Of a stretch of 6,289 nt of DNA, positions 4,331 to 6,289 are shown one piece after another. The DNA comes from Microcaldota archaeon (GTDB lineage Archaea; Micrarchaeota; Micrarchaeia; Norongarragalinales; UBA97). The notes beneath the pieces were generated by a model that saw only the letters and a list, made by a program, of their open reading frames with translations, was not told the DNA's origin and did not search any database. The stretch's first letter is position 1. Every line of letters begins with the position of its first letter. The DNA lies in NCBI GenBank assembly GCA_016217775.1, contig JACRGG010000044.1, forward strand, positions 1 to 6,289. The letters run 5' to 3'. A program made the translations under genes and the position numbers.

Positions 4331-5035
4331 TTATTTTCTTCTAATTATTTTTTTCCTAAACGCGTACGTTCTGCTGTTTTTGTTTTCGCGCAATTGGTTC
4401 ACGCTTATTCCGTCAATTGCGTCGTGAGTCTGCAAATTGCTTTCTTCAAGGGCGCTTGTGCTGTCTGTTGCCGGGTGAATGTAGTATCTAGTTTTATTGC
4501 TTCCAGCCGCGATTATTCGATTAAGCAATTCCTGCGGTTTAATTTTGTTTTGCCCCAGTTTCCATCGATTTTCGTCAAACAAATTTACCGACACGATGAT
4601 GTGCGGGTTTTCACCGCCTAGTTTTCTTAACGCCGTTTCCGCGTTGCCTTCGATGAATAGCGTATCAGGCCCGAATTCAAGCGCTGTGTGGAGAATTGGT
4701 TTATCTGTATTGCCGATTACCCTTGCCCCATATTGGCTTACAAATCTCAAAAAATCGCCTTGTCTGCAGCCGACTTCTAGGACCGTCTTGTTTTTGTTGA
4801 ATAGTTTTTCAAGGCATTGCTCCAAGTTTCTTTTCCTGTTTGGCGTTAGGCGGTGGTCTATGAGCATATGAGTCAGCACTGGTGTGTATAACTCGGCAAA
4901 CCAATTCGAGTGCTTTTCTGCGTTATTTTTTAACTCAACCATATTTCCCATATTCGGGTATAGCGCCCAGCGGCTAGCGTACTGTGTGCGTATATTCCTA
5001 TACAGCGCGTCATATACTTGCGTATCAATACTCAT
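4331..5035 (-). CDS. Class I SAM-dependent methyltransferase-like protein
   Basis: This 234-residue protein has the signature of a Rossmann-fold methyltransferase. Motif I is VLEVGCRQGDF at 85-95 (E87, G89, G93), followed by RVIGNTD (105-111) with an acidic residue where the second strand should end to bind the SAM ribose. HIIVSVNLFDENRW (145-158) is the strand-4 region. An N-terminal helical part of about 80 residues, rich in aromatics (WALYPN, HSNWFAELY), may bind substrate, and the C-terminus is very basic (FRKKIIRRK). The substrate is unknown, and loss of catalytic activity cannot be excluded. Sampled 60-base lines are about 42-43% G+C, against 55-67% in the middle of ribA and pyrC, and T-ending codons are commoner, so recent acquisition is possible. 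The ATG at 5035 has its own TATA-like box, so it is probably transcribed independently of pyrC, 43 bp upstream. Confidence 0.75.
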   Translation of the reverse strand: MSIDTQVYDALYRNIRTQYASRWALYPNMGNMVELKNNAEKHSNWFAELYTPVLTHMLIDHRLTPNRKRNLEQCLEKLFNKNKTVLEVGCRQGDFLRFVSQYGARVIGNTDKPILHTALEFGPDTLFIEGNAETALRKLGGENPHIIVSVNLFDENRWKLGQNKIKPQELLNRIIAAGSNKTRYYIHPATDSTSALEESNLQTHDAIDGISVNQLRENKNSRTYAFRKKIIRRK

Positions 5036-5063
5036 TTAATCGCCGTATTTTATTTGTTCTCTG

Positions 5064-5074
5064 CAAATATACTT
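5064..5074 (-). promoter_or_regulatory. Archaeal TATA-like box for the methyltransferase-like gene
   Basis: AAGTATATTTG on the minus strand is centred about 34 bp upstream of the ATG at 5035. Transcription would start near 5043, giving a leader of only a few bases. It lies in the 43-bp gap after the pyrC stop codon and supports a separate transcription unit. Confidence 0.5.
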
Positions 5075-5078
5075 TATC

Positions 5079-6289
5079 TTATTGAATTAATTCAACTAAT
5101 TTCCCGAACCCGGTTTGCGCGAGTACTTTCCCATTCTCGAAAGCCAGTTGCCCGCGCAGGAACGTTTTTTCAACCGCACCAACCGTGTTCCAGCCCGCGA
5201 ACGGGCTCCAGCCGCACTTGGTGAACAGCTTTTGGTCCTCAATCACTCCGTGCTTTTCCAAGTCAACTATCACCAAGTCCGCGTCAAAGCCCGGCTTTAA
5301 CTCCCCCTTGTTCTTCAAGCCGAAAATCCTGCTTGGGTTAAGGCTGGTCTTCTCAACTATTTGCTCAAGCGTTATTTTCTTCTCGCTAGCCAAAGTAAGC
5401 AAGAGAGGCAGCATAGTCTCGACTCCCGGCACTCCGCTAGGCGCTTTTGAATACGCCTGGTTTTTCTCCTCGCGCGTGTGAGGCGCGTGGTCGGTTGCAA
5501 TGCAGTCAATTAACGCAAAATTCTTCAGCACGCTTTGCTGTTGTTTTTTGCTTCGCAATGGGGGGTTCATCCTCCCCAAATTCCCCAGCTTCCCCAAGTC
5601 CTCCTCGTTAAGCAATAAGTGGTGGGGGGAGACTTCGCACGTTACGGGAAAAGCGTCCTGCTTTGCCTTGGCGACTTCCCTTAATTCCCCGATTGTGCTG
5701 CAGTGCGCGACGTGAAGCCTCCGGCACGCTTTTTTTCCCAGCCTAATTGCGGTCTTGGCTTCCTCAAGGGCCACTTGCTCGTCGCGAATCTTATTGTGAA
5801 CCAATACGCTGTCTTCAGTGAAAGCCAGCGCGTTTTTTTGAATCAGCGCCTCGCTCTCCGCGTGCACCACCACGGGCTTTGCCTTGTTGAACTCCCGCAT
5901 ATTCGCCTCGATTTTCTTCTCCTCGCTCACTAAAAGACTGCCGGTGCTCGAGCCCATATAAATCTTCAGCGCGCAAACTTCCCTTCTCTCCCCCGCTTTT
6001 TTAGCCAAGCTCGAGTCGTTAGTCGCCCCAAAAAAAAGCGAGTAGTCGCAGGCGCTTTTCCCCGCGCACTCTATCTTCTGCTCAAGCGCCTCGATAGTGC
6101 TTACCGGCGGGCTGTTGTTAGGCATATCCAACACGGTTGTAACCCCCCCGGATAATGCCGCGCGCGAGCCAGTAAGAAAATCCTCCTTGTGCGTTGCCCC
6201 CGGGTCGCGAAAGTGCACGTGGGCGTCAATCAACCCCGGAAAAACGAATTTGCCGCTGCAGTCAAGGGCTTCCTCGCCCGACAAACCCA
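5079..6289 (-). CDS. pyrC: Dihydroorotase, class I type (N-terminus beyond the right edge)
   Basis: PyrC reversibly cyclises N-carbamoyl-L-aspartate to dihydroorotate, the third step of de novo pyrimidine synthesis. Numbering from the first in-window TTG codon (6282-6284), the metal and substrate motifs of the amidohydrolase superfamily are all present: AHVHFRDPG (H22, H24, R26), MPNN (N56), ALKIYMGSSTG (K107, the position of the carboxylated lysine in lysine-type enzymes), VVVHAE (H141), HVAHCST (H194), SPHHL (219-223), ATDHAPH (D265) and GVPGVET (284-290). The C-terminal part of the beta-sandwich follows (GFDADLVIVD). The frame stays open through the last base, and the HxH motif usually lies about 50-60 residues from the N-terminus. 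So some 30-40 residues are missing and the TTG is not the true start. Allantoinase or hydantoinase is a less likely reading because the FRDPG and KIYMGSSTG motifs fit dihydroorotase. Confidence 0.93.
   Translation of the reverse strand, partial: GLSGEEALDCSGKFVFPGLIDAHVHFRDPGATHKEDFLTGSRAALSGGVTTVLDMPNNSPPVSTIEALEQKIECAGKSACDYSLFFGATNDSSLAKKAGERREVCALKIYMGSSTGSLLVSEEKKIEANMREFNKAKPVVVHAESEALIQKNALAFTEDSVLVHNKIRDEQVALEEAKTAIRLGKKACRRLHVAHCSTIGELREVAKAKQDAFPVTCEVSPHHLLLNEEDLGKLGNLGRMNPPLRSKKQQQSVLKNFALIDCIATDHAPHTREEKNQAYSKAPSGVPGVETMLPLLLTLASEKKITLEQIVEKTSLNPSRIFGLKNKGELKPGFDADLVIVDLEKHGVIEDQKLFTKCGWSPFAGWNTVGAVEKTFLRGQLAFENGKVLAQTGFGKLVELIQ
5082..5095. repeat. 14-bp perfect palindrome in the last codons of pyrC
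   Basis: TTGAATTAATTCAA is its own reverse complement and directly precedes the pyrC stop on the minus strand, encoding the final ELIQ residues. It lies 8 bp from the TATA-like box of the downstream gene. It may be a weak transcript 3'-end signal or a protein site, but AT-rich palindromes of this size also arise by chance. Confidence 0.35.

Noticed and set aside
5703..5933. Plus-strand open frames opposite pyrC
   Set aside because: They overlap catalytic motifs of pyrC on the other strand and lack any recognisable protein features.
1..6289. Defence system, toxin-antitoxin pair, transposon or integrated element
   Set aside because: No nuclease, transposase, integrase, paired small genes or terminal repeats were found; the recognised genes are ordinary metabolic and tRNA-modification functions.

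Overview
The window looks like chromosomal DNA from an archaeon. Several genes are preceded by TATA-like boxes about 25 bp from a start codon or short leader, bacterial -35/-10 promoters are not apparent, and the tRNA methyltransferase is of the archaeal TrmJ type. Gene density is high and two predicted envelope proteins have no recognisable relatives. A small-genome DPANN lineage (for example Diapherotrites- or Micrarchaeota-like) would fit, but that is an inference that the sequence alone cannot prove.

Layout, left to right. Positions 1-84 probably hold the last codons of a plus-strand gene cut by the window edge. About 220 bp of AT-rich spacer follows, with an odd palindrome, a TATA-like box and a short tandem repeat that ends on the next start codon. 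Gene 1 (308-1306, +) is an unrecognised one-pass membrane protein with a duplicated N-terminal module and a cysteine-rich C-terminal domain. It converges on trmJ (1365-2078, -), a SPOUT tRNA 2'-O-methyltransferase whose last codons and stop lie inside a five-unit tandem repeat. A divergent spacer with two adjacent inverted repeats separates trmJ from gene 3 (2236-3561, +), a secreted, C-terminally anchored helical protein. Gene 3 converges on ribA (3595-4221, -), GTP cyclohydrolase II, which starts riboflavin synthesis. After a spacer with GC-rich hairpins comes a lower-GC gene (4331-5035, -) for a methyltransferase-like protein. Last is pyrC (5079-6289, -), dihydroorotase of pyrimidine synthesis, open at the right edge.

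The genes do not form an evident operon or a single system. Each seems to have its own promoter or to alternate strand with its neighbour. Two are biosynthetic (ribA, pyrC), one is for tRNA modification (trmJ), two are envelope proteins of unknown role, and one is a possible acquired methyltransferase. No RNA gene, CRISPR array or mobile element was found. The most unusual signals are the two small tandem-repeat tracts, one at a start codon and one across a stop codon, the paired inverted repeats between trmJ and gene 3, and the compositional contrast of the methyltransferase-like gene.
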